A stretch of 64,000 bases of DNA from contig CAWAOX010000011.1 of assembly GCA_963783835.1 (NCBI GenBank), forward strand, positions 21,888-85,887. The letters run 5' to 3'. Within the stretch, counting starts at the first letter, position 1. Every line of letters starts with the position of its first letter. Of this stretch, positions 8,763 through 16,923 are shown piece after piece. The notes under the pieces were generated by a model. It had not been told where the DNA came from. It worked only from the letters and a program-made list of their open reading frames with translations, and did not search any database. The position numbers and the translations under genes were made by a program. The stretch is from CAIQPS01 sp963783835. GTDB taxonomy: Bacteria > Actinomycetota > Thermoleophilia > RBG-16-64-13.

Positions 8763-9514
8763 CCGGAAGCGCGATCGAATTCCACGATGCCCTCGCCGCC
8801 GTGGAATGGATAGCGCCGCGACACCGTCACGTGCTCGCCCTTGATCTCGACGACGTTGTAGCAGGGCTTCGTGTCGCCCCGTAGCCGGAGCGTGGCGACG
8901 GTACCGGCGTTGACGACATACATGTTCTCCAAACGCCAGGCGTACGGCACGTGCTTGTGGCCCGAGAGTACGAGGTCCACTCCGCACTCCGCGAGGACCT
9001 CCAGGACGTCACCGGCGTCGTTCACGATGTTGCGTTCCCGTCCCGTGCCGGGGATCGGCAGCAGGTGGTGGTGGAGCATGAAGATCTTGACGTCGTCAGG
9101 ACTGTCCATGAACGCTTCCCGGATCCACTGGTACCGGTGCCGGCCGATGCGGCCGTAGTCGAGGTCCGGCTCGGTGGAGTCAACGCCGAGCAGCGTCACC
9201 CCTTGCTTTCGTACGATCATCTGGCGGGTGGCGAACAGCCGCTCGAAATGCGCGTAGCCCACGTTGCGGCTGTCATGGTTGCCGGGTACCACGATGACGT
9301 CCGGGCACGTCAGCCGGTCGAGATACTCGCGCGCCTCCCGAAACTCCTGGCGGTACCCCATATTGGTCAGGTCGCCGGTGACGGCGACGATGTCGGGACC
9401 GAGGTCGTTGACCTCGACCAGCGTCCGGTCCAGCAGGTTGGGCACAAAGTACTGCGAGCCCAGATGCAGGTCGGACAGGTGAGCGATAACGCACGAGCGG
9501 GTCTGATCTCCCAT
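8759..9514 (-). CDS. Calcineurin-like metallophosphoesterase
   Basis: Class III cyclic-nucleotide-phosphodiesterase-type metallophosphoesterase, 251 residues. The dinuclear metal motifs are complete: HLSDLHLG near the N-terminus, GDLTNMG, GNHDSRN, LHHHLL and SGHKHVPY. No signal peptide or membrane segment, so it should be cytosolic. The ATG at 9514 lies 5 bases after thrC, and its stop overlaps the cpgS start. Being translationally coupled to a synthase of a cyclic pyrophosphate ester, it is a reasonable candidate for cDPG turnover (inference). The family also includes cAMP and phospholipid hydrolases, so the substrate is open. Confidence 0.85.
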   Translation of the reverse strand: MGDQTRSCVIAHLSDLHLGSQYFVPNLLDRTLVEVNDLGPDIVAVTGDLTNMGYRQEFREAREYLDRLTCPDVIVVPGNHDSRNVGYAHFERLFATRQMIVRKQGVTLLGVDSTEPDLDYGRIGRHRYQWIREAFMDSPDDVKIFMLHHHLLPIPGTGRERNIVNDAGDVLEVLAECGVDLVLSGHKHVPYAWRLENMYVVNAGTVATLRLRGDTKPCYNVVEIKGEHVTVSRRYPFHGGEGIVEFDRASG

Positions 9515-9519
9515 CGTGA

Positions 9520-10596
9520 CTACTCCGATGTAGCTATGATCTCCTCGACTGCGGCAAGATCGGCCGGGCAATGGATGATCGGGCGGGACTGGTCGATGGC
9601 GGTCTGCGGATCTTTGAGGCCGTGGCCGGTCAGCACGCACACCAGGGTGTCGCCCTTCGGGAGCCCGTTGGAACCATATTTGAGAAGTCCGGCGACGCTG
9701 GCCGCGGAGGCCGGCTCGCAGAACACGCCCTCTTTCTGGGCAAGCAGCCGCTGGGCCGCCAGGATCTCCTCGTCGGTCACATCGCGAATGACGCCGCCCG
9801 AGTCGTTGGCCGCGGCGAGGGCTTCGTCGCCCCGCGCCGGGTTGCCGATGCGGATGGCCGTGGCGATGGTCTCCGGCTTCTCCACGACGTGGCCGCACAC
9901 CAGGGGGTTCGCACCTTCCGCCTGGAATCCCCAGACCACAGGCAGTCTACCCGCGAGCCCCCGGTCCTTGTATTCGCGGAACCCCTTCCAGTACGAGGTG
10001 ATGTTGCCGGCGTTGCCGACGGGGATGGACAGCATCGCGGGCGCGTCGCCCAGGGTGTCGACGATCTCGAACGCCGCCGTCTTCTGCCCTTCGATGCGAT
10101 AGGGGTTGAGCGAGTTGACGAGCGTGATCCGCTGCCGTTGGGAGAGTTCTTTGACGTACTCGAGCGCCAGGTCGAAGTTGCCCTCGATGGCGATAGCGAC
10201 TGCGCCGTGCATCAGGGCCTGCGAGAGCTTGCCCATGGCGATCTTGCCCTCGGGGATAAGCACCACGCAGCGCAGCCCGGCTCGCGCGGCGTAGGCAGCC
10301 GCGGATGCGGAGGTATTGCCGGTGGAGGCGCAGATGACCGCGGTCGCCTCTTCTTCCAGGGCCTTGGTGATGGCCATCGTCATCCCCCGGTCTTTGAACG
10401 AGCCGGTGGGATTGGCCGCCTCATATTTGAGGAACACTTCGCAGCCGAGCTCGCCGCTGAGCCACCTGGCAGGGACCAGCGGCGTGCTTCCCTCTCCCAG
10501 CGTCGCCGGGACGGTATCCGGCTTGAGCGGGAGGAACTCCCGATAGCGCTCGATAACGCCGAACGGCGCCGCCGCGAGAGCGCCGGCGGCTCTCAC
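9520..10596 (-). CDS. thrC: Threonine synthase
   Basis: PLP enzyme converting O-phosphohomoserine to threonine, 358 residues. GEGSTPL near the N-terminus, the cofactor lysine in NPTGSFKDRGM, ASTGNTSASAAAYAAR and the phosphate loop VGNAGNITSYWKG are all present. GTG at 10596 is preferred: it overlaps the hom stop (GTGA) and has GAGGG just upstream. An in-frame TTG at 10632 would overlap hom by 40 bases. Together with hom and lysA it gives a threonine/lysine block at the head of the operon. No thrB homoserine kinase lies in this window. Confidence 0.95.
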   Translation of the reverse strand: MRAAGALAAAPFGVIERYREFLPLKPDTVPATLGEGSTPLVPARWLSGELGCEVFLKYEAANPTGSFKDRGMTMAITKALEEEATAVICASTGNTSASAAAYAARAGLRCVVLIPEGKIAMGKLSQALMHGAVAIAIEGNFDLALEYVKELSQRQRITLVNSLNPYRIEGQKTAAFEIVDTLGDAPAMLSIPVGNAGNITSYWKGFREYKDRGLAGRLPVVWGFQAEGANPLVCGHVVEKPETIATAIRIGNPARGDEALAAANDSGGVIRDVTDEEILAAQRLLAQKEGVFCEPASAASVAGLLKYGSNGLPKGDTLVCVLTGHGLKDPQTAIDQSRPIIHCPADLAAVEEIIATSE

Positions 10597-11870
10597 AGCA
10601 CCCTCAGACTCATAGGCTCGCTTCTGCAGCAACTCAGCGCATTCGCCTCCCGGATGGCAGCGAAGAAGTTCTTTTCTTTGGTCGGGTGCGTGATCAACAC
10701 CAACTCCGCCTCCGCGCCTCTGCCCTTCTGGATCATGCTCGCTATGGAGACCCCATGTCCGCCGAGCACCGAAGCGATGCGGGCCAACACTCCCGATACG
10801 TCCTCCACGTTCATCTTAATAAAGAACGCGGACTCCATCTCATCGGCCGGGTAGAACCCGATCTCCCGATAGCACGAGCAACTCTGCAGGAAGCCTACGT
10901 CCTTCGTGTTGGCGATCGACACGATGTCGCTGACCACCGCGGTCGCGGTCGGCACCCCTCCCGCGCCCGGACCCATCAGCATGATCTCCCCGATCTCGTC
11001 TCCCCGAAGGAACACCGCGTTGTTGGAGCCGTTTATGGCGGCCAGCGGATGATCCACCGGCACAAGGGCGGGGAACACACGCACGCTGACTCTGCCTTCG
11101 ATGAGCCGGGCCGCCCCGATGAGCTTGACGGCGAAACCAAGATCCTTGGCGTACCGGACGTCGTCCAGACTCACATTCTCTATACCCTCGTAGGCAACAT
11201 CTGCAAGCCGTACCCGAGAGTGGAAGGCGATCGACCCGAGGATGGCCATCTTGGCGGCGGCGTCGGCCCCGCCGACGTCGGCAGTCGGGTCGGCCTCGGC
11301 GTAACCCAGTTCTTGCGCCTTGGCGAGGATGTCGGCGTAGTCGCCCTCGTTGTTGTGCATCCGGGTGAGGATGTAGTTGGTGGTGCCGTTGACGATGCCA
11401 TAGACAGTCTTGAGACCCGCCGCGATCATGCTCTCGCGCATGACCTTGATGATCGGGATGGCGCCGGCGACCGCGGCCTCGAAGCGCAGATGCCGCTGCT
11501 CCTCTCGGGCCAGGGTGAAGAGGGCCTCGCCTCGGGTGGCAAGCAATTGTTTGTTGGCGGTCACCACGTTCTTGCCCTTGCGCATAGCCGCGTCGAGGAA
11601 GTCGAACGCCGCGCCCGTCCCGCCGATCACCTCGACCACGATATCAATGGAGGGGTCGTCCGCGATCTCATTGAAGTGGGTGGTGAACAGGCCGTCAGGG
11701 AGGTCGCCCGGCTTCTTACTGGGATCGATCTCGAGCACCCTGGCCACCTGGAGGTCTACCCCGGTGCCCTCCAGGATCTGGTCGTGCTCTTTCTGGATCA
11801 GCCGGTATACGCTCGAACCGATCGTGCCGAATCCCAGCAGACCTATCCGCACGACCCTATCCCGGCTCAT
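10593..11870 (-). CDS. hom: Homoserine dehydrogenase with C-terminal ACT domain
   Basis: Reduces aspartate semialdehyde to homoserine with NAD(P)H, 425 residues. NAD-binding loop GLLGFGTIGSSV, TANKQLLA, the catalytic-domain signature YGIVNGTTNYILTRM and a C-terminal ACT regulatory domain (about 345-425, starting near FFIKMNVEDVSGVLARI) are visible. The ACT domain suggests threonine feedback control (family knowledge). The ATG overlaps the lysA stop (ATGA) and its own stop overlaps the thrC GTG (GTGA), so lysA-hom-thrC are tightly coupled. Confidence 0.96.
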   Translation of the reverse strand: MSRDRVVRIGLLGFGTIGSSVYRLIQKEHDQILEGTGVDLQVARVLEIDPSKKPGDLPDGLFTTHFNEIADDPSIDIVVEVIGGTGAAFDFLDAAMRKGKNVVTANKQLLATRGEALFTLAREEQRHLRFEAAVAGAIPIIKVMRESMIAAGLKTVYGIVNGTTNYILTRMHNNEGDYADILAKAQELGYAEADPTADVGGADAAAKMAILGSIAFHSRVRLADVAYEGIENVSLDDVRYAKDLGFAVKLIGAARLIEGRVSVRVFPALVPVDHPLAAINGSNNAVFLRGDEIGEIMLMGPGAGGVPTATAVVSDIVSIANTKDVGFLQSCSCYREIGFYPADEMESAFFIKMNVEDVSGVLARIASVLGGHGVSIASMIQKGRGAEAELVLITHPTKEKNFFAAIREANALSCCRSEPMSLRVL

Positions 11871-13208
11871 GCTCTCCCTCGACTTTCACTATCGTGCAGC
11901 GAACGGTGTTTGACGACCAGGTCAGCGTACGTCTCGCGCTCGACGATCACCCGGGCCCGCCCATCGCGGACCAGGATGACCGCGGGGCGCGGGCTGCCGT
12001 TGTAGTTCGACGACATGGCGAAGCAATACGCACCGGTGGCCGGCATCACGAGAATATCTCCCGGCTCTGGCCGGGCAAGGATGGCGTCCCGGATGAGGAT
12101 GTCTCCGCTCTCGCAATGCTTACCGGCCACCGTGACTCTGGTATCGGCAGCAACGCCAGCTTTGTTAGCCAGCATACCCTCGTAGAGCGCGTCGTACAGC
12201 ATGGGACGGATATTGTCGCTCATGCCGCCATCGACGCTCACGTATGTGCGCACCCCTGGGATCTCCTTGATGGTGCCCACGGTGTACACCGTGATGCCCG
12301 CCTTACCCACGATGGAGCGCCCCGGTTCGATGAGCACCCGCGGCATCGCCAGTCCCCGGGCCGCCATCTCTTCCCTCACGCCCTCCACCTTGACGGCCGC
12401 GTAGTCGCCGATGGACGACGGGGTGTCTTCCTCGGTGTACCGGATGCCCAGTCCGCCTCCGACGTTCAGATAGCGGCACTCGAACCCCAGGCTCTCGTTC
12501 GCCTGCGCGATGAGGCCCACCAGGATGTCGATGGCCTTGCGAAAGCCCTCCAGTTCAAAGATCTGGCTGCCAATGTGGGCGTGCAGACCGATGAGTTCGA
12601 GGTGAGGGGCAGCCATCGCCCGCCGGATCGCCTCCATCGCCACCCCATCCTCCAAGCCGAATCCGAACTTGGAGTCGACCTGCCCTGTCTGGATGTAGGA
12701 ATGGGTGTGGGCCTCGATGCCCGGCGTTATGCGTAGAAGCACCTTCTGGCGCCCACTTCGCGCTGCCACCAGTTCCTCCAGGAGACCCAGTTCCTGGAAG
12801 CTGTCGACCACCACGAAGCCAACGCCGCCCGAGAGGGCGTACTCGAGCTCTTCCCGGGTCTTGTTGTTGCCGTGGAAGAAGATCTTCTCGGGCGGGAAGC
12901 CGGCCACCTTGGCCACGTGATACTCGCCGCCCGAGGACACGTCGATCGACAGGCCCTCCTCGAGCACCAGTTGGGCTATCGCTACGGCCGAAAGCGCCTT
13001 GCTGGCGTAGATGATCTCGAAATCCTGGGTATGTTGCCCGAAGGCGGCCATGTAACGGCGTGCACTGATCGCGGACGGATCTCTCCTCGTAGACGAGCAG
13101 CGGCGTGCCGAACGTGGCGGCTAATTCGACGACGTCGCAGCCGTCGATCTCGAGATGCCCAGCGGCGTTGTGGGACGCGGTGATGGGATAGACGAGCGTG
13201 TGGGTCAA
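11867..13208 (-). pseudogene. lysA: Diaminopimelate decarboxylase, +1 frameshift near the N-terminus
   Basis: Makes lysine from meso-diaminopimelate with PLP. The N-terminus is read from a TTG at 13208 with GGAGG five bases upstream and continues through GTPLLVYEERSVRDQC. The rest lies in another frame from about 13060 onward, with YMAAFGQH, the PLP lysine motif YASKALSAV, HGNNKT, GLHAHIGSQ, EPGRSIVGKAG and CESGD. Removing one base near 13061 joins the halves into the expected DQCRRYMAAFG. Everything else is full length and well kept, so this is either a sequence error or a very recent lesion. It is the first gene of the long leftward operon. Confidence 0.88.
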
Positions 13209-13441
13209 GACAGCCTCCAGACAGGAAACATGGGTACGTTACCACAGAGGCTACTGGAGAACGACGCCTCGCAGCGGGAGCGCAATGGGCGAGTGCGAGG
13301 GAAGGACGCAGGGAGCGTGAATAGCAGCGCTATTGGCGCGACTGAGGACACACTCTAGCGCCGTCCAGTGCGTTCCGGCGGCCGGGGCTTCGTTCTTCAT
13401 TAGCCTGCAAAAAGAGCGGGCTGGTAGAATGGACATCCAGC
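13209..13441. other. Intergenic region between divergent lysA operon and small nuclease-like gene
   Basis: The stretch should hold promoters for both directions. I see a GGAGG ribosome site just before the lysA TTG, a short inverted repeat AATAGC-agc-GCTATT at 13320-13334, and a TAGAAT that could be a -10 element for the rightward gene, but no convincing -35. I found no T-box or lysine riboswitch signature. Confidence 0.35.
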
Positions 13442-13798
13442 ATGACCGAAAAGCCGTCCATCTTCTCCTATTACCGGGGCAGCAAAGAACCCAGTTTCGC
13501 CACCCGGACAGAGCTCGAAGCGGCCAAGCTGTTCGACTACCACCGCATCGCCTGGGAGTACGAGCCACGCACGTTCATCTTGGAACAGGACGATCGGGGG
13601 AACATCCTCGAAGCGTTCACCCCCGACTTCTATCTGCCCGACCTCGAGCTGTTCATCGAGGTGACCGAGATGAAACAGTCCCTCGTCACAGCAAAGAACC
13701 GCAAGGTCCGCAAGCTGAGGGAGAAATTCCCGGAGGTGCGCGTCAAGCTCCTCTACCGCAAAGACTTCGTCCGGATGGCCCAGAAATACGGCTTGTGA
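13442..13798 (+). CDS. Small PD-(D/E)xK nuclease-like protein, function unknown
   Basis: A 118-residue protein with no signal peptide. It has a restriction-endonuclease-like core: a region rich in basic and aromatic residues, then FTPDFYLPDLELFIEVTEMK-type spacing in which the Asp of TPDF and the Glu of IEV sit where active-site acids do. The usual third residue is shifted (EVTEMK instead of ExK), so activity is uncertain. It is followed eight bases later by hpt, so it is probably co-transcribed. I do not recognise a named family with certainty. Confidence 0.6.
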   Translation: MTEKPSIFSYYRGSKEPSFATRTELEAAKLFDYHRIAWEYEPRTFILEQDDRGNILEAFTPDFYLPDLELFIEVTEMKQSLVTAKNRKVRKLREKFPEVRVKLLYRKDFVRMAQKYGL

Positions 13799-13805
13799 GA
13801 CCCTG

Positions 13806-14378
13806 ATGGAACCGCGTGCACCCGGCAGTCCCGAGATAGGCCCGATCTTCCTGGATGCGGACGCCATCTCCGCCCGGGTCGCAGAGTTGGGGGCCGAGAT
13901 AAGCCGCGACTACCAGGGCGAGGACATACTTCTGGTGGGCCTGCTCAAGGGCTCGGTCTTCTTCCTTGCCGATCTCGCCCGGGCGATCGACCTCCCGCTG
14001 GAGATCGACTTCCTCAGCCTCAGCTCGTACACCAAGGAGCACGACCAGACCGGCTCCAAAGCCATACGCTTCCTCAAGGACCTCGACCAGCCGGTCAAGG
14101 ACAAGAACGTGATCGTCGTGCAGGACATGATCGACTCGGGACTCACGCTCCACTTCATCAATCGCTCGCTCAGCCTGCGGCGTCCCCGCACCCTCGAGGC
14201 CTGCATCCTCTTCGACCGTCCCCAGTTGCGCCTGGTCGATCTCGAAGTCCGCTACCGGGGGTTCGAGGTGCCGGACGATTTCTTCGTAGGCTACGGGTTC
14301 GACTATCAGCAGTTGTTTCGCAATCTCCCCTACGTGGCCTATCTGAAGGCCCACGATCACCAGCCTGCTCTCTTCTGA
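13806..14378 (+). CDS. hpt: Hypoxanthine phosphoribosyltransferase
   Basis: Purine salvage enzyme, 190 residues, transferring phosphoribose from PRPP to hypoxanthine/guanine. GLLKGSVFF (pyrophosphate loop), the flexible-loop SYTKEHDQTGS region and the PRPP loop VVQDMIDSGLTL are visible, then FVGYGFDY near the C-terminus. The first acid of the PRPP loop is Gln instead of the usual Glu, a mild oddity. In many Actinobacteria hpt stands near tilS and ftsH; here it follows a nuclease-like gene instead. Confidence 0.93.
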   Translation: MEPRAPGSPEIGPIFLDADAISARVAELGAEISRDYQGEDILLVGLLKGSVFFLADLARAIDLPLEIDFLSLSSYTKEHDQTGSKAIRFLKDLDQPVKDKNVIVVQDMIDSGLTLHFINRSLSLRRPRTLEACILFDRPQLRLVDLEVRYRGFEVPDDFFVGYGFDYQQLFRNLPYVAYLKAHDHQPALF

Positions 14379-14388
14379 GCACGCGGCG

Positions 14389-15190
14389 ATGCGAGCGACC
14401 GCCGTCCACCTACGCTCCATCCGGGCCTCAGAGCCGACAGCCGATATCGACCTTGCGGCGACCCTGTACCTCCCCGATAGAGCCGGACGGTCCTCCCGCC
14501 CCCGGGCTGATAGTCGGCCATGGCGCCGGCAGCCGCAGAACTCGCCACGAGGCCTTCTGCCGGGAAGCGTGCTCCAGTGGATTCGCCGTCCTCGCACTCG
14601 ACTTCCGCGGCCACGGAGACAGTGGGGGCGCCGCGGACGGGCCGCTGGAGCAGGACATCCTTGCGGCTGCCGGCTTTCTCCGCGGCCATCCTGCCGTCGA
14701 AGGCGCCCACATCTGCTACCGGGGCTCGAGCATGGGCGGCTTCTACGGGCTGAAGGCGGCACCCGAGGCTGGTCTAACGGCGCTCGCGCTTGTCTGCCCG
14801 GCGAGCGAACGGGTGATCCTGGATGCGCTCGACGGAGCCGATGACGACGGGGCATATGCCGTGACACCCGCAGATAGGGGCGGCGCGACGCAGACCGCCG
14901 CCTCGACCCGGTGGGACGTGCCGTGCCTCAGGGCCTACTTCGAGCGGCAGGATAGCCTCGCGCTCGCCGCACGGGTGCGGTGCCCGGTGCTACTGGTCCA
15001 CGCCCGGGCGGACTCCGTGGTCCCGTTTGGGCACTCTCTCACGCTGGCCCGGCACCTGGGCGGCGATGTCACTCTCCTTGGCCTGGCCCACGGGACGCAC
15101 ACGACCGCTCAGCACGACCCGGCTATCCACCGGTGGACCGTACGCTGGCTGCTCGACCAGGTCAAGGGCGCATGCACTGAACGTACTTGA
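14389..15190 (+). pseudogene. Alpha/beta hydrolase, frameshifted near the N-terminus
   Basis: Serine hydrolase of the dienelactone/prolyl-oligopeptidase-like group. The first about 30 codons (ATG 14389, ending in DIDLAATLYLP) are in one frame; the remainder, starting EPDGPPAPGLIVGHGAGS, is in the +1 frame. Dropping one C from the CCCC run at 14472-14475 gives the smooth join LYLPIEPDG. The catalytic parts are intact: nucleophile in GSSMGG, acid in HARADSVVP, histidine in AHGTHTT. The homopolymer makes an error likely. It starts 10 bases after hpt and converges on csoR, overlapping its 3' end by 29 bases. Confidence 0.75.
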
Positions 15191-15470
15191 AGAACACGTC
15201 GAAGGCCTTCTCCAGCGCGACCGGATCGAGCCGGGCACCGGTCTCGTCCTCGAGGCAATCCTTCATGTGATGGCTGATGAGATGGGTGCCCACCCTATCA
15301 AGCGCGGACTTGACAGCTGCCAGTTGCGCGAGGATGTCCTCGCAGTCCTTGCCTTGCTCGATCATCCGCTGCAGGCCCCGCACCTGGCCCTCGATGCGGG
15401 CCAGACGGTTGAGTACGCGCGCGTCGTCCTTGCCCATGGCCCGCTTCGCGTCTGCTGCGTCAGATGACAT
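15162..15470 (-). CDS. csoR: CsoR/DUF156-family copper-sensing repressor
   Basis: All-helical metal-sensing repressor, 102 residues, starting at an ATG with AAGGAGGG upstream. The Cu(I) ligand set of CsoR is present with correct spacing: Cys43, His68 (in SHHMKDC) and Cys72. This favours copper over the formaldehyde (FrmR) or nickel/cobalt (RcnR) branches. No copper ATPase or chaperone gene is adjacent, so its target operon must be elsewhere or it acts in trans. Confidence 0.88.
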   Translation of the reverse strand: MSSDAADAKRAMGKDDARVLNRLARIEGQVRGLQRMIEQGKDCEDILAQLAAVKSALDRVGTHLISHHMKDCLEDETGARLDPVALEKAFDVFFKYVQCMRP

Positions 15471-15591
15471 TCGACCCTCCTTAGCCCTGGGAGCGTTCTC
15501 GCCCCTGGTGCGATGATACTCACGGGGGTACCGGGGAAGCAAGGGACGGAGAGCAAGAGGAGAACAGACAGCCCTTGTGAGGGGAAGATGG

Positions 15592-15664
15592 AGCGGAGTA
15601 CGGGGGTCGAACCCGCGACATCCAGCTTGGGAAGCTGGCACTCTACCAACTGAGTTAACTCCGC
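15592..15664 (-). tRNA. tRNA-Gly (anticodon CCC)
   Basis: A full cloverleaf can be drawn: 7-bp acceptor stem GCGGAGT/ACTCCGC, D arm with GTTGGTA, anticodon stem CCAGC/GCTGG around loop TTCCCAA giving anticodon CCC, a 5-base variable loop, and a T arm with TTCGACC. The discriminator base is U, as usual for tRNA-Gly. CCA is not encoded. Confidence 0.95.
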
Positions 15665-15762
15665 CCGGCTAGAGACCCACTGGGAGCGCAGATTCTACCA
15701 CAACCCGCGCTTCGGCTGCCCCGCCCGAGGGTCTTGGGCCAGGCCGGCGGACGACCAGTACG

Positions 15763-15790
15763 CCGCAAGCGGACGGCGTTTCCGCTGCGG
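15763..15790. repeat. Inverted repeat between tRNA-Gly and the ncRNA promoter
   Basis: CCGC-a-AGCGGA, loop CGGCGTT, TCCGCT-GCGG: ten pairs with one bulged A. No U-tract follows on either strand. Meaning unknown. The rest of 15665-15839 holds no gene I can support. Confidence 0.4.
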
Positions 15791-15839
15791 GTACTCGCTA
15801 CCAGCGATATCTTTCCCCTGCAAAGAGACTCCCAGGGGG

Positions 15840-15867
15840 TTGACTGCCCCGCTAACCCGAGTACAAT
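15840..15867 (+). promoter_or_regulatory. Sigma70-type promoter of the small RNA
   Basis: TTGACT (-35, 15840-15845), a 16-base spacer and TACAAT (-10, 15862-15867). It is among the best promoters in the window and reads into a region with no open frame of note, then a terminator. Confidence 0.65.
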
Positions 15868-15874
15868 ACTGTAC

Positions 15875-16028
15875 AGAGTCCCGAGAGTTCAGACGCAGCA
15901 TCTGAGGAGCTTACAAGGGGACCCGTGGAGGAAACGCGAAGGCAAATGATCGCGGAGTACAGCGAAGCGGGAACGAAGTAAGAGCCGTTGAAAGATGAAA
16001 AGCGAGTTCACTCGGGGCTCGCTTTTTT
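15875..16028 (+). ncRNA. Structured small RNA of unknown family
   Basis: About 150 bases between a good promoter and an intrinsic terminator, with no convincing open frame. The predicted 5' end GAGUCCCGAG (15876-15885) pairs without a mismatch (one G-U) with CUCGGGGCUC (16011-16020), so the ends close as in 6S, SRP or tmRNA-type molecules. Inside are a small hairpin UCAGA-loop-UCUGA (about 15889-15905) and a CGCG/CGCG pairing (about 15936-15953). The next gene (mutM) is on the other strand, so this is not a leader of it. I do not see the SRP GGAAG/GCAGC loop, the RNase P GAGGAAAGUCC block or a tRNA-like tmRNA end. A 6S-like RNA is possible but not shown. Confidence 0.55.
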
Positions 16029-16030
16029 TG
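15998..16030 (+). terminator. Intrinsic terminator of the small RNA
   Basis: AAAAGCGAG (15998-16006), an 11-base loop, CTCGCTTTT and a run of seven T. Its 3' arm overlaps by three bases the strand that pairs with the RNA's 5' end, so the two structures compete. Confidence 0.75.
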
Positions 16031-16061
16031 TTGCCTGCCACGCGTCATCGCCGCCGCCTTC

Positions 16062-16910
16062 TCACCTCTGGCAGTCGGGACAGTAGGCGGTGCCTCTCCC
16101 CCCGACCACCGCACGTACCATGATGCCCCCGCAACGCCGGCACTCAAGCCCTTGCCTGCCATACGCCTGCAGCCAGTCCTGGAAGCTCCCCGCCCGCCCC
16201 TCGGTGTCGACGAAGTCGGACAGCGTGCAGCCGAGCAGCCGCACTCCCTCCGACAGTCTGGTACGGATCTCGGCGGCCAGGCAGCAGACCTGTTCCTCAA
16301 CGAGAGAGCCGGCAGCGCGCAGCGGCGAGAGCGCCGTCCACCACAGAATCTCGTCGGCATAGATGTTCCCTATGCCGGACAGGTGCCTCTGGTCGAGTAG
16401 GAACGCCTTGAGCGGGGCAGAGCGGCCTCGCAGGCGGCTTTCGAGATATGCCGCGTCCCACTCCCCTCGCCACGCGTCGGGACCGAGCAGAGCCAGCCGG
16501 GGAGCCGGGCCGCGCGCAGTCAGGTGCAGCCGGCCGAACTTCCGCATGTCTCGGAACTCGAGACTGACCTCCCGGCCGGTGGCCTCGCCCAGGCCGGTGC
16601 CGTCAGGCGCGCCGCCCAGGCGAAAGACGAAGCGCGTGTGCCCCCCGCCCTCCTCCGGGTCTATCAGCAACTGCCCGGTCATGCCAAGATGAAGCGTAAG
16701 GAATAGATCGCCGTCCAGCGCGACGATGAGGAACTTGCCCAGCCGCTCCACCCGCTCGACGCGGTGACCCGGCAACGAGGAGAGCACGTCCTCCGGGCCG
16801 CAATCCCGGAGCATGAAGGGCTCGACCTGCTCGACCGAGATAAAAGTCAGGCCTTCCAGGCCGGCAGCAAGCTGGCCCCTGACGGTCTCGACTTCGGGCA
16901 GTTCGGGCAC
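16062..16910 (-). CDS. mutM: Formamidopyrimidine-DNA glycosylase
   Basis: Base-excision repair enzyme removing 8-oxoguanine and related lesions, with AP-lyase activity; 282 residues. The catalytic Pro2-Glu3 N-terminus (MPELPEVETV), LGMTGQL, the FRDMRKFGRL block, a helix-two-turn-helix region and a C-terminal CxxC-x16-CxxC zinc finger are all present. Thirteen bases downstream of argS at the end of the leftward DUF4388-rlmH-channel-argS-mutM run. Confidence 0.97.
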   Translation of the reverse strand: MPELPEVETVRGQLAAGLEGLTFISVEQVEPFMLRDCGPEDVLSSLPGHRVERVERLGKFLIVALDGDLFLTLHLGMTGQLLIDPEEGGGHTRFVFRLGGAPDGTGLGEATGREVSLEFRDMRKFGRLHLTARGPAPRLALLGPDAWRGEWDAAYLESRLRGRSAPLKAFLLDQRHLSGIGNIYADEILWWTALSPLRAAGSLVEEQVCCLAAEIRTRLSEGVRLLGCTLSDFVDTEGRAGSFQDWLQAYGRQGLECRRCGGIMVRAVVGGRGTAYCPDCQR

Positions 16911-16923
16911 GGTTGATCGGCCG

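Noticed and set aside
13209..13441. T-box or lysine riboswitch before lysA
   Set aside because: No conserved T-box bulge or L-box sequence on the lysA strand.
15695..15949. Short open frames around the small RNA promoter
   Set aside because: No ribosome site or family-like sequence; the promoter/terminator layout fits an RNA gene better.
15875..16028. SRP (4.5S) RNA, RNase P RNA or tmRNA
   Set aside because: Expected conserved loops and tRNA-like end are absent.
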